From the NCBI RefSeq assembly GCF_029690045.1, contig NZ_CP121464.1, positions 1,612,001 through 1,676,000 of the forward strand: a DNA stretch of 64,000 bases. The letters run 5' to 3'. The stretch comes from Janthinobacterium rivuli (GTDB lineage: Bacteria; Pseudomonadota; Gammaproteobacteria; Burkholderiales; Burkholderiaceae_D). The notes below the pieces were generated by a model that had not been told where the DNA came from, searched no databases, and saw nothing but the letters and a program-made list of their open reading frames with translations. Of this stretch, positions 1-6,681 are shown in pieces; within the stretch, counting starts at the first letter, position 1, and each line of letters opens with the position of its first letter. The position numbers were made by a program, and so were the translations under genes.

Positions 1-248
1 ACGGATTGATGCACGGTGGCGTTCTGTTCAGTCACGGCGATCGGTTGATAGCCAGCAACGCGTGCTTCCATGACGCAGCGGATATCGTCGGCGCCGCCTT
101 TCGGGCCATTCGTGTCGCTGATGTGGACTTCGATGCGGGTCAGGTTGTCGCGGAAGCGGTTCAGTGCGCTTTCAAGTACGGATTGCACATGTTCGTTCAG
201 TCCAGCGGTGTTGGCGATGGTGCTGTCGGTATGAATATTGATTTGCAT
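1..248 (-). CDS. HPF/RaiA-family ribosome-associated protein, 3' end missing
   Basis: The first 82 residues of a protein resembling hibernation-promoting factor / RaiA, which bind the 30S decoding centre and inactivate ribosomes under stress. It begins MQINIHTD and has the family's alternating pattern of an N-terminal beta strand, a helix (LNEHVQSVLESALNRF) and a strand with the phrase RIEVHISDTNGPKGG. An ATG at 246-248 is preceded by a good ribosome binding site (CAGGAG, 6 nt upstream). The gene runs off the left edge, so its full length is unknown. The family call rests on the N-terminal half only; short single-domain HPF proteins are about 95-115 residues. Confidence 0.75.
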   Translation of the reverse strand, partial: MQINIHTDSTIANTAGLNEHVQSVLESALNRFRDNLTRIEVHISDTNGPKGGADDIRCVMEARVAGYQPIAVTEQNATVHQS

Positions 249-435
249 ATGCTTACTCCTGTCAATTCAAAAAAAACCCATCTCAGGCGTGCTGCGGCCT
301 GGTTGCTGCCTCATGCACATGACCTCTGTGCATGGAACTTATCTTACTCCTCTTTCCAGTATTTCAAGAGGGTGCGCACGATTAAGATGAGCTTAACCCT
401 TCAGCCAGGTCAAGTTTCCACCACGAAATGATTTT

Positions 436-1101
436 TCAACCATTGATGAGTCCAGCCGCGATATTGATCGACAGCCCCAGCACGACCAGGTTGAAGAAAA
501 AGCTCAGCACGGATTGCCCCAGCACGATCTGCCGCATCGTGCGCGTCTGCACGGAAACGTCCGACGTTTGCACGGCCACGGCGATGGTGATGGCGAAATA
601 CAGAAAATCCCAGTAATCGGGGTTTTGCTCGTCGTCGGGAAACTTCAGCGGGCGCAGCGCGGGGTCGGCCTGGTAATACAGGTGGGCGTAGTGGAAGCAG
701 AACAGGGTGCCGACGAGGAACCACGAGCCGACCAGGGTGAGGATCGTCAGGCCGTAATGCAGCGCGCGCTCGTCCGGCGCCATGTCTTTCATCGAGGACA
801 GTTGCGAGACGATGGCCACCAGGCTCATCACGGAAGCGACGGACAGGGCCGACAAGACTGTTGCCGCCCGCTCGTCCTGGCGCGCCGCCATGGCTTTCAC
901 TTTGTGATGGTTGGCGCGCATCATCATCCAGGCCATCGTCGCCAGGTAAAACCAGACGGCGACGTTCCACGCCGTCAGCAAGCGCGTCATCTGTTGCCAG
1001 GACGAGGGCAGCAGCAGGCCGGCCGCCACGCCGATGACCGTGGCCAGGCTCAGGTGGGGGCGGCTGCGGATGAAGCTGCGAAACGGAAGCGTGATTTTCA
1101 T
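436..1101 (-). CDS. DUF1345 family membrane protein
   Basis: A 221-residue integral membrane protein of the DUF1345 family, whose function is unknown. It shows about five hydrophobic segments, including residues near 18-35, 45-62, 80-105, 117-140 and 195-217. The most recognisable stretch is the DYWDFLYFAITIAVAVQTSD region at about 160-180, which is the conserved core of the family. The start ATG is at 1099-1101. It lies just upstream of, and on the same strand as nothing else in particular: the MFS gene 38 bp away is transcribed in the same direction and ahead of it, so read-through from that unit is possible. No catalytic residues can be named. Confidence 0.8.
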   Translation of the reverse strand: MKITLPFRSFIRSRPHLSLATVIGVAAGLLLPSSWQQMTRLLTAWNVAVWFYLATMAWMMMRANHHKVKAMAARQDERAATVLSALSVASVMSLVAIVSQLSSMKDMAPDERALHYGLTILTLVGSWFLVGTLFCFHYAHLYYQADPALRPLKFPDDEQNPDYWDFLYFAITIAVAVQTSDVSVQTRTMRQIVLGQSVLSFFFNLVVLGLSINIAAGLING

Positions 1102-1139
1102 GGTGCGGCTTGGTCAGTGGCGATAGCGCATCTTAGACC

Positions 1140-2390
1140 TTATGGGCTGGCCGTGGTGGCCGTCCTGGCGGCCGCTTCCTTTTCGTGGTGGGGGAAGCGG
1201 TCCATGCGCGACAGCACGGGGAACAGCACGGCCCAGATGCCCGTCACGGCCAGGGTGGCGGCGCCGCCGAAGAGCACGGCGCGCACGAGGCCGAACCAGC
1301 CTGCCGTCAGGCCCGATTCGAATTCGCCCAGCTCGTTCGAGGCGCCGATGAAGACGGCGTTCACGGCGCTGACCCGGCCGCGGATCTCGTCGGGCGTCTC
1401 GAACTGCACCAGCAGGTGGCGGATGTAGACGCTGACCATGTCGCCGGCGCCCATCAGGAACAGGGCCGCCAGCGCCAGCGGGAAATAACTGGTGCTGCCC
1501 AGCACCAGGGTGCCCAGGCCGAAGACGGCCACGCCGCCGAACATCCAGGCGCCCACGCGGCGCGTGATGGGGAAGATGGCCAGCGCGATCGAGCACAGGG
1601 CCGCGCCTGCTCCGGGCGCCGTGCGCAGCAAGCCCAGGCCGCTGGGGCCGATATGCAGCACGTCATGCGCGAGCGCCGGCAGCAGGGCCGTGGCGCCGCC
1701 GAACAGCACGGCAAACAGGTCGAGTGAAATGGCGCCCAGCACGATGGGTTTCGACCAGACGAAGCGCAAGCCTTCGAGCAGGGTATGCCAGCTGACGGGT
1801 TCGCGCTTGACCACTTGCGGCGCCGGCGTGGTGGCGCGCATCAGCAGGACGGACACGACCAGCAGCGCGGACGAGATCAAATACACCACCTTGGGGCCGA
1901 AGTAATACAGCAAGCCACCCAGGGTAGGGCCCAGGATGATGGCCACGTGCGAGCTCGACGAACTGAGCGCGACGGCGCGGCTGAAGTGTTGCGTGGGCAC
2001 CATGTTCACCAGCACGGCTTGCGTGGCCGGCATCATGAAGGCGCGCGCGCTGCCGAACAGCACCAGCACGGCAAACACGGGCCAGACGATGGACAGTCCG
2101 CTCAGGGTAAAGGCCAGCAGGGCCAGCGCGCAAGCCAGTTGCGCCGCCAGGCACCAGGCGATGATGTTGCGGCGGTTGTAGCGGTCGGCCACGTGGCCTG
2201 CCGGCAAAATCAAGACGAGGAAGGGGGCGAACTGCGCCAGGCCGATCAGGCCCAGGTCGAACAGGCTGCCCGTGATCTGGTACACCTGCCAGCCGATGGC
2301 CACGCTTTGCATCTGCACGGCCACCGTGCCCAGCACGCGGGCGGAAAGGTAAAAGGCGAAGTTGCGGTGACGCAGGATGGCGAAAGACAT
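1140..2390 (-). CDS. MFS transporter (MFS_3 / EntS-like exporter group)
   Basis: A 416-residue major facilitator with about 12 hydrophobic segments, beginning MSFAILRHRNFAFYLSAR. The N-terminal phrase QSVAIGWQVYQITGS and the loop GHVADRYNRR between TM2 and TM3 are typical of the MFS_3 (enterobactin-exporter-like) group, which usually effluxes small molecules. The open frame continues upstream to 3272, but that part is antisense-type reading through the reductase gene; the real start is the ATG at 2388-2390, which restores normal family length. The substrate cannot be told. It follows the ferredoxin-type reductase on the same strand with an 83-bp gap. Confidence 0.85.
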   Translation of the reverse strand: MSFAILRHRNFAFYLSARVLGTVAVQMQSVAIGWQVYQITGSLFDLGLIGLAQFAPFLVLILPAGHVADRYNRRNIIAWCLAAQLACALALLAFTLSGLSIVWPVFAVLVLFGSARAFMMPATQAVLVNMVPTQHFSRAVALSSSSSHVAIILGPTLGGLLYYFGPKVVYLISSALLVVSVLLMRATTPAPQVVKREPVSWHTLLEGLRFVWSKPIVLGAISLDLFAVLFGGATALLPALAHDVLHIGPSGLGLLRTAPGAGAALCSIALAIFPITRRVGAWMFGGVAVFGLGTLVLGSTSYFPLALAALFLMGAGDMVSVYIRHLLVQFETPDEIRGRVSAVNAVFIGASNELGEFESGLTAGWFGLVRAVLFGGAATLAVTGIWAVLFPVLSRMDRFPHHEKEAAARTATTASP

Positions 2391-2473
2391 GAGATTTCCA
2401 GGGGGCAGCGGGGTAGGGCGGTGGCGGCAGCGGGCGCCGCACCAGCCGCGCCCCGCTGTCTGGAAGGTGACGC

Positions 2474-3499
2474 TTACTTGGCCAGGTCGGCTTCCGTGGT
2501 GAAGGCGTCCGCGTAAAACTCGTCGGCTGGCAACTGGCACAGCTGCACGAAATCGCGGTTGGCCGACTCGACGACGATCGGGGCGCCGCAGGCATACACC
2601 TGATACGCGGACATATCCGGCAAGTCGGCGATGACGGCCTGGTGCACGAAGCCCGTGCGGCCTTCCCACGCGTCTTCCGGCAAGGCGTCCGAGACGACGG
2701 GCACATAGGTGAACTGCGGCAAGTCGGCGGCCCACTGGCGGCACAGCGCATCCATGTACAGGTCGTGTGGACGGCGGCCGCCCCAGTACAGGGTGATCGG
2801 GCGCGGCGATTGCTCGTTGATCATGTGCTCGACGATGGCTTTCAGCGGGGCAAAGCCCGTGCCCGAGGCCAGCAGCACGATGGGCTTGTCGGAATCTTCG
2901 CGCAGGAAGAAGGTGCCCATCGGGCCTTCGAAGCGCAGGATGTCGCGCTCTTTCATGCTGCCAAACACCTGGTCCGTGAACAGGCCGCCGGGCATGTGGC
3001 GGATGTGCAGGCTGACCGGGCCGCCTTCGACTGGCGCGCTGGCCATGCTGTAGCTGCGGCGCTTGTTGTCGCGCAGCATGATTTCGATATACTGTCCGGC
3101 GCGGTAGTGCAGGCGCTCGCTGGCCGGCAATTGCAGGGTCAGCACGACGACGTCGGGAGCGACTTTCTCGATGGTGGTCACGCGCGACGGCATTTTCTTG
3201 ATCGGGTAGTCGCTGCTGCCCGCCACTTCGCGCGCCTGCACCACGAGGTCGCCCTGGGGCACGGCGCAGCACAGCAGCGAATAGCCGGCGGCCGCTTCAT
3301 CTTCCGTCAGGGAGCGGGCCTGGTATGGCTTATGCTGTACGTTGCCGGAGACGATCTTGCCCTTGCAGGAACTGCAGGCGCCGCTCTTGCAGCTGTACGG
3401 CAGGCCGACGCCGGCGCGTATCGCTGCCGACAGGACGGTTTCGTCCGCTTCGCAGCTGAATTGGTGGCCGCTGGGCTGAACAGTAATTTGAAAAGTCAT
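2474..3499 (-). CDS. 2Fe-2S/FAD/NAD(P) reductase annotated in this group as CDP-6-deoxy-delta-3,4-glucoseen reductase-like
   Basis: A 341-residue electron-transfer flavoprotein. Residues 1-90 form a plant-type ferredoxin domain with cluster ligands Cys37, Cys42, Cys45 and Cys77 (or Cys78). Residues 100-200 are an FAD-binding barrel with the RRSYSMAS motif, and 205-330 an NAD-binding domain with the GTGFAPLKA motif and terminal CGAP. This layout is shared by AscD/RfbI-type reductases and by oxygenase reductase components. Beta-proteobacterial genomes carry this stand-alone copy without CDP-sugar genes, so the deoxysugar role in the name is doubtful and its real electron acceptor is unknown. 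The start has an AAGGA site 4 nt before the ATG. Confidence 0.85.
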   Translation of the reverse strand: MTFQITVQPSGHQFSCEADETVLSAAIRAGVGLPYSCKSGACSSCKGKIVSGNVQHKPYQARSLTEDEAAAGYSLLCCAVPQGDLVVQAREVAGSSDYPIKKMPSRVTTIEKVAPDVVVLTLQLPASERLHYRAGQYIEIMLRDNKRRSYSMASAPVEGGPVSLHIRHMPGGLFTDQVFGSMKERDILRFEGPMGTFFLREDSDKPIVLLASGTGFAPLKAIVEHMINEQSPRPITLYWGGRRPHDLYMDALCRQWAADLPQFTYVPVVSDALPEDAWEGRTGFVHQAVIADLPDMSAYQVYACGAPIVVESANRDFVQLCQLPADEFYADAFTTEADLAK

Positions 3500-3511
3500 A
3501 CAATCCTTGAG

Positions 3512-4429
3512 ATGAAAAATATGTTAATGCACTCTTTGCGCAAGCCGTCAGGCTTGCCGCGCTTGCTGATCCTCGGCTGCGGCGACGTCGGCATGCGGCT
3601 GCTGCCGCAGCTAGCGGCGCGTTTTCGCGTCTTTGCCGTCACCAGCCAGCCGGCGCGCTGCGCGCAGTTGCGGGAAGCCGGCGCCGTGCCCATCGTGGCC
3701 AACCTCGACGACCGCGCCAGCCTGAAACGACTGGCGGGACTGGCGACGATGATCGTGCACCTGGCGCCGCCCCGGTCGTCGGGCTTGCTGGACCAGCGCA
3801 CGCGCAATCTGGCCGCCATTTTACCCGAGCATGCGCGCATGGTGTATGTGAGCACCAGCGGCGTGTATGGCGATTGCGCCGGTGCCTGGGTCGATGAAAC
3901 ACGGCCGACGGCGCCGGCCAATGCGCGCGCGAAGCGGCGCGTCGACGCGGAACAGGTCTTGCGCGGCTGGGGCGCGCGCCGCGGCGCCAGGGTGGCCATC
4001 CTGCGCGTGCCCGGCATTTATGCGGACGATCGCCTGCCTTTGAAGCGCTTGCGCGAAGGCACGCCGGCCCTGGCCGCGAGCGACGATGTCTACACCAACC
4101 ATATCCATGCCGACGACCTGGCGCGCATCATCGAGCGGGCCTTGTGGCGGGGCAAGCCGGGACGCGTGTATCACGCCAGCGATGACAGCGAACTCAAGAT
4201 GGCCGAGTATTTCGACGCCGTGGCCGACACGTTCGGCCTGCCACGCCCGCCGCGCCTGCCGCGTGCCGAGCTGCGGCAAGTGGTTACGCCGATGCTGCTG
4301 TCGTTCATGTCCGAGTCGCGCCGCCTGCACAATGTGCGCCTCAAGCGCGAACTGGGCGTGCGTCTGCGCTATGCCCGCGTGGCCGATGCCTTGCAGTCGC
4401 TGTCAGCCGATGGCGCCGGCATCAGGTAA
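3512..4429 (+). CDS. NAD(P)-dependent epimerase / SDR-family oxidoreductase (YeeZ-like)
   Basis: A 305-residue extended short-chain dehydrogenase-like protein. A Rossmann nucleotide-binding turn, LILGCGDVGMRL, lies near residues 20-31. The region around 115-125 reads YVSTSGVYGDC, in which YGD stands where the YxxxK catalytic Tyr of epimerases normally begins; the following lysine is displaced. RVPGIY and HADDLARII (residues about 168-205) are typical of NAD-dependent epimerases and of YeeZ-type proteins. The first ATG at 3512 lacks a clear ribosome binding site, and ATGs at 3521 and 3527 are alternatives. It is divergent from the reductase gene with only 12 bp between start codons. Substrate unknown. 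Confidence 0.8.
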   Translation: MKNMLMHSLRKPSGLPRLLILGCGDVGMRLLPQLAARFRVFAVTSQPARCAQLREAGAVPIVANLDDRASLKRLAGLATMIVHLAPPRSSGLLDQRTRNLAAILPEHARMVYVSTSGVYGDCAGAWVDETRPTAPANARAKRRVDAEQVLRGWGARRGARVAILRVPGIYADDRLPLKRLREGTPALAASDDVYTNHIHADDLARIIERALWRGKPGRVYHASDDSELKMAEYFDAVADTFGLPRPPRLPRAELRQVVTPMLLSFMSESRRLHNVRLKRELGVRLRYARVADALQSLSADGAGIR

Positions 4430-4512
4430 AATGGCCGGTTATCTGCGCACTTTGCTGGGCCGGCGCGCAGCGCGCCGTTCCCGCGCTGCGCCACTCACTT
4501 AAGGAATACCGC

Positions 4513-4773
4513 ATGAGCACCCTCACTTACGAAGAATACCTGGACGAGGTCACCACCGTCCTGACGGAACTGTACGACCTCGACGACGAGGCCGCCATCA
4601 AGCTGGTGGTGGCGGCGCAGGACGCCGAATTTTTTGTCCCGCACGATGCGCATGAAGAAATGCGTACCGCCGAGCAGGCCAAGAAAGATGCGGTCACCCT
4701 GTTCGAGCGCAAGCAGAATCGTCAGCAAACGCAGGAAAAACAGCAGCAGCGCGTGCGCCAGCAAAAGAAGTAA
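4513..4773 (+). CDS. Small hypothetical protein with charged C-terminal helix
   Basis: An 86-residue protein of unknown function. The first half (residues 1-50) is acidic and looks helical, with the phrase YEEYLDEVTTVLTELYDLDDEAA. The last 30 residues are a glutamine/lysine-rich helix likely to form a coiled coil. A good ribosome binding site (AAGGA, 7 nt before ATG) and codon use matching its neighbours support it being real. It follows the epimerase-like gene by 83 bp on the same strand and could share its transcript. No signal peptide, no cysteine and no recognisable domain. Confidence 0.65.
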   Translation: MSTLTYEEYLDEVTTVLTELYDLDDEAAIKLVVAAQDAEFFVPHDAHEEMRTAEQAKKDAVTLFERKQNRQQTQEKQQQRVRQQKK

Positions 4774-4940
4774 GGATGGGGCAGTACGGGCTTCGGCGCA
4801 ACGCCGGGGCCTTGCCATTTGATGCAGCGCAAACGCGCCACGGCGCGCTGGCGATATGGTGAGCGATGTCGTCACGCGTCTGGGCTCTTGTGGCGAGCTC
4901 TGCAGAGCGTGACGCTGTTTCCCGTCAGCAGGAGCGAGCC

Positions 4941-5210
4941 ATGCGAGCGACGAGTCACCCCAGCAAGGAACAGGTGCGCGCCTATATGCGCAGGCGTGAA
5001 CACGCGCTGCAGCCGCCGCCACCACCCGATGAAATTCGCCGGCAACTGGCCTGGTGCCGTGTGGACGATGCCGGATGCACTTGCCTTCCGGCCACTCCGG
5101 CCGGCGTCGCCGTGCAAGGCTGGCATTTATCAGCGGAAATGGCCCGCCTGAGCACCCTCATGGCGATAGCCTGGCTCATGCATAGCGGTGTTGCTCATCG
5201 TAAAAACTGA
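4941..5210 (+). CDS. Small hypothetical protein (PSKEQVRAYM-type)
   Basis: An 89-residue protein of unknown function. It begins MRATSHPSKEQVRAYMRRRE, followed by a run of five prolines, PDEIRRQLAW, and a hydrophobic C-terminus. The phrase PSKEQVR..M..R followed by PPP..EIRRQL.W looks like a conserved short family of Burkholderiales, recalled rather than checked. The ATG at 4941 was chosen over the longer frame beginning at 4866 because AGGAG lies 7 nt before it. It may be co-transcribed with the gene upstream (167-bp gap). There is no signal peptide. Confidence 0.6.
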   Translation: MRATSHPSKEQVRAYMRRREHALQPPPPPDEIRRQLAWCRVDDAGCTCLPATPAGVAVQGWHLSAEMARLSTLMAIAWLMHSGVAHRKN

Positions 5211-5289
5211 TGACGTGCAGCAAACTTTCCCGATTTGAGTTATCCTCTAGCACATTCCAAGTGCGTCAATTCTCTTCAATTATCACAAT

Positions 5290-5355
5290 TTTGCTTTAAG
5301 TTACGCAAAAATCAACAATAGCGTGTATTATATTGTTTGCGGCGTAAAAGCCGCA
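5290..5355 (+). promoter_or_regulatory. AT-rich promoter and leader hairpin ahead of the small repressor-like gene
   Basis: The 242-bp gap before 5453 is sharply AT-rich compared with its surroundings. It contains TGTATTATATTG near 5324-5335, a plausible -10 region, and immediately after it a perfect 6-bp stem-loop (TGCGGC, loop GTAAAA, GCCGCA; 5338-5355). The hairpin would lie at or just after the transcript start, with about 100 nt of leader before the start codon. No confident -35 box can be picked. The assignment is inferred from base composition and position. Confidence 0.4.
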
Positions 5356-5452
5356 TAAGTGATGGCGCTTTTTAGTGTGTTTACCCTGAATTATTGCAGA
5401 AGAGACATTCGGTTTCTTATTGCTCTAATACAACAAGTACGGATTTTTGATC

Positions 5453-5692
5453 ATGTCTCTCAAACAAATTACCTCTTTGCCTACCTACAACCCGAATCGC
5501 GTCCTCGACGCGATCATCGACAAGCTGCAACTGAAAAATGATGCCGCCTTGTCGCGAGCTCTGGAAGTGGCGCCACCGGTCATCAGCAAGATTCGTCACA
5601 ATACCTTGCCGATCGGCGCCACGATCCTTATCCGCATGCATGAAATCAGCGATTTCAGCATTCGTGAACTGCGCGAGTTGATGGCTGCCTAA
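5453..5692 (+). CDS. Small lambda-repressor-like (Cro/XRE-type) DNA-binding protein
   Basis: A 79-residue, probably all-helical protein that fits a Cro/C1-type helix-turn-helix. Residues about 28-55 (LKNDAALSRALEVAPPVISKI) have the spacing of helices 2 and 3 of such domains, with ALSRAL as helix 2 and PPVISKI as the recognition helix. The ending SIRELRELM resembles the last helix of the fold. No metal or enzyme motif is visible. The ATG at 5453 is used; the frame extends only two codons further, to a TTG. The gene stands alone behind an AT-rich promoter and is convergent with the GRDP gene. A transcriptional role is inferred from fold only. Confidence 0.6.
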   Translation: MSLKQITSLPTYNPNRVLDAIIDKLQLKNDAALSRALEVAPPVISKIRHNTLPIGATILIRMHEISDFSIRELRELMAA

Positions 5693-5702
5693 GAGCGCCT
5701 GA

Positions 5703-5730
5703 CAGACGGCAAACTGAGAGGTGCCGTCTG
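5703..5730. terminator. Hairpin between convergent genes (terminator-like)
   Basis: A perfect 9-bp stem (CAGACGGCA / TGCCGTCTG) with a 10-nt loop lies 11 bp after the repressor-like gene and 50 bp from the end of the GRDP gene. No T tract follows on either strand, so it may be a weak or factor-aided terminator. Confidence 0.5.
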
Positions 5731-5779
5731 GGTAAGTCAGGCTTGCCGCGTGCGGCAGCCACATCTGTTTTCCGCTTTT

Positions 5780-6493
5780 CTATTGCGCGTCGCGGTTCAG
5801 TACCGGACGATCGACATAGAAACGCCCCATTTCCTGGCCAGTCGAGGACGACTTGACCACCGCTGCCGTCAATGAGGCTGGTGCGCTGGAAAATGCGGTG
5901 CTGGCAAGCCCGGTCGCGCGGCCCGAATACGCCGTCGCCTGTACCGCCGCACTCGAAAACGCCGTCTGCACGGCCCGGCCCGAATACGCCGTCGCCTGTA
6001 CCGCCGCACTGGAAAATGCTGTTTGCACAGCCCGTCCAGAATACGCCGCTTGTACTGCCCGTCCCGAATACGCCGCCTGTACCGCACGCCCCGAATACGC
6101 CGTTTCTGCGCGGATATAATCTTCCCCGAACGTTTGCTCATACAATTGCTTCATGCGCTCGCCCACGCGGTGGTGCGCCGCTTCGTCGTCTTCGCCGCGC
6201 AAGCCGATGTACGGGAAGTGGTGGAGGAAGTAGCCGAACACCTGTTCGCAGTCCGCCGCATATTTCAGGGTGTCGAGGATGTGGTAGTGCCAGAAGGTAT
6301 CGACGTCCATCAACGGTGCCGTCTCTTCTTGTGGAAATTGTTTCATCAGGATCAGGAAGCGGCGGTATTCGAATTCCACCGCATTCGCCTTCTCCAGGCT
6401 CCATCCTTCGCCTGACTCACGGTGCATCAGCTTGACCTTGATCGCGTCCAAATTCAAATCTGCAATTGCCTTGAAACTGTCGTTCGTATCCAT
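5780..6493 (-). CDS. GRDP-like domain protein with internal AYSGRAVQ repeat array
   Basis: A 237-residue protein. Residues 40-125 match the bacterial glycine-rich-domain-containing-protein-like (GRDP) domain: DTFWHYHILDTLKYAADCEQ near 65-84, then FGYFLHHFPYIG. Residues 131-203 are a tandem repeat array: three 9-residue AYSGRAVQA-type units, then two 19-residue units that combine TAFSSAAVQA with TAYSGRAVQ, then degenerate copies. The tail (204-237) is Ser/Thr-rich and ends NRDAQ. The ATG at 6493 is preceded by AAAGGA, which decides the start over the longer frame to 6592. Function unknown; the repeats are low in charge apart from Arg, and Tyr, Ser, Gly and Arg recur in fixed register. No obvious partner gene is adjacent. 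Confidence 0.75.
   Translation of the reverse strand: MDTNDSFKAIADLNLDAIKVKLMHRESGEGWSLEKANAVEFEYRRFLILMKQFPQEETAPLMDVDTFWHYHILDTLKYAADCEQVFGYFLHHFPYIGLRGEDDEAAHHRVGERMKQLYEQTFGEDYIRAETAYSGRAVQAAYSGRAVQAAYSGRAVQTAFSSAAVQATAYSGRAVQTAFSSAAVQATAYSGRATGLASTAFSSAPASLTAAVVKSSSTGQEMGRFYVDRPVLNRDAQ
5885..6103 (-). repeat. In-frame tandem repeat array inside the GRDP gene
   Basis: DNA encoding the AYSGRAVQ/AFSSAAVQ units. Two 57-bp units (plus-strand start near 5929 and 5986) are nearly identical at DNA level, and three 27-bp units follow toward 6103. Copies differ mostly at third codon positions, so the peptide is conserved more strictly than the DNA. That suggests selection on the repeat peptide rather than only recent slippage. 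Confidence 0.8.
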
Positions 6494-6681
6494 GAATGTC
6501 CTTTTGTAAAGAGCGTTGTGGGAAATACGGTGAAGCAAGGGAAAGCGGCGGCTGTGTACTCCTGGCAAGTGGTCGAGGAATGCCTGGCCCATGGCGGGCG
6601 GGCGCTGAGTTGTTCTACATCAATATTGCATCTAATTACGAAATATGCAAGCTGAGCTTGCTTCATGCGGGCGCGCGCCTG

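Noticed and set aside
1140..3272. Apparent 710-residue fusion of an MFS transporter with an upstream domain
   Set aside because: The upstream part is a shifted reading of the reductase gene. The real MFS gene starts at 2390 with normal family length.
2642..4429. Long N-terminal extension of the epimerase-like gene
   Set aside because: It overlaps the reductase gene antisense and has no domain; the Rossmann motif starts just after the ATG at 3512.
5853..6119. Plus-strand frame with repeated Cys-containing units (ARPEYAVACTAALENAVC-type)
   Set aside because: It is the antisense of the GRDP repeat array; the repeat makes every frame look periodic. No ribosome binding site, and the minus-strand gene has a good one and a known domain.
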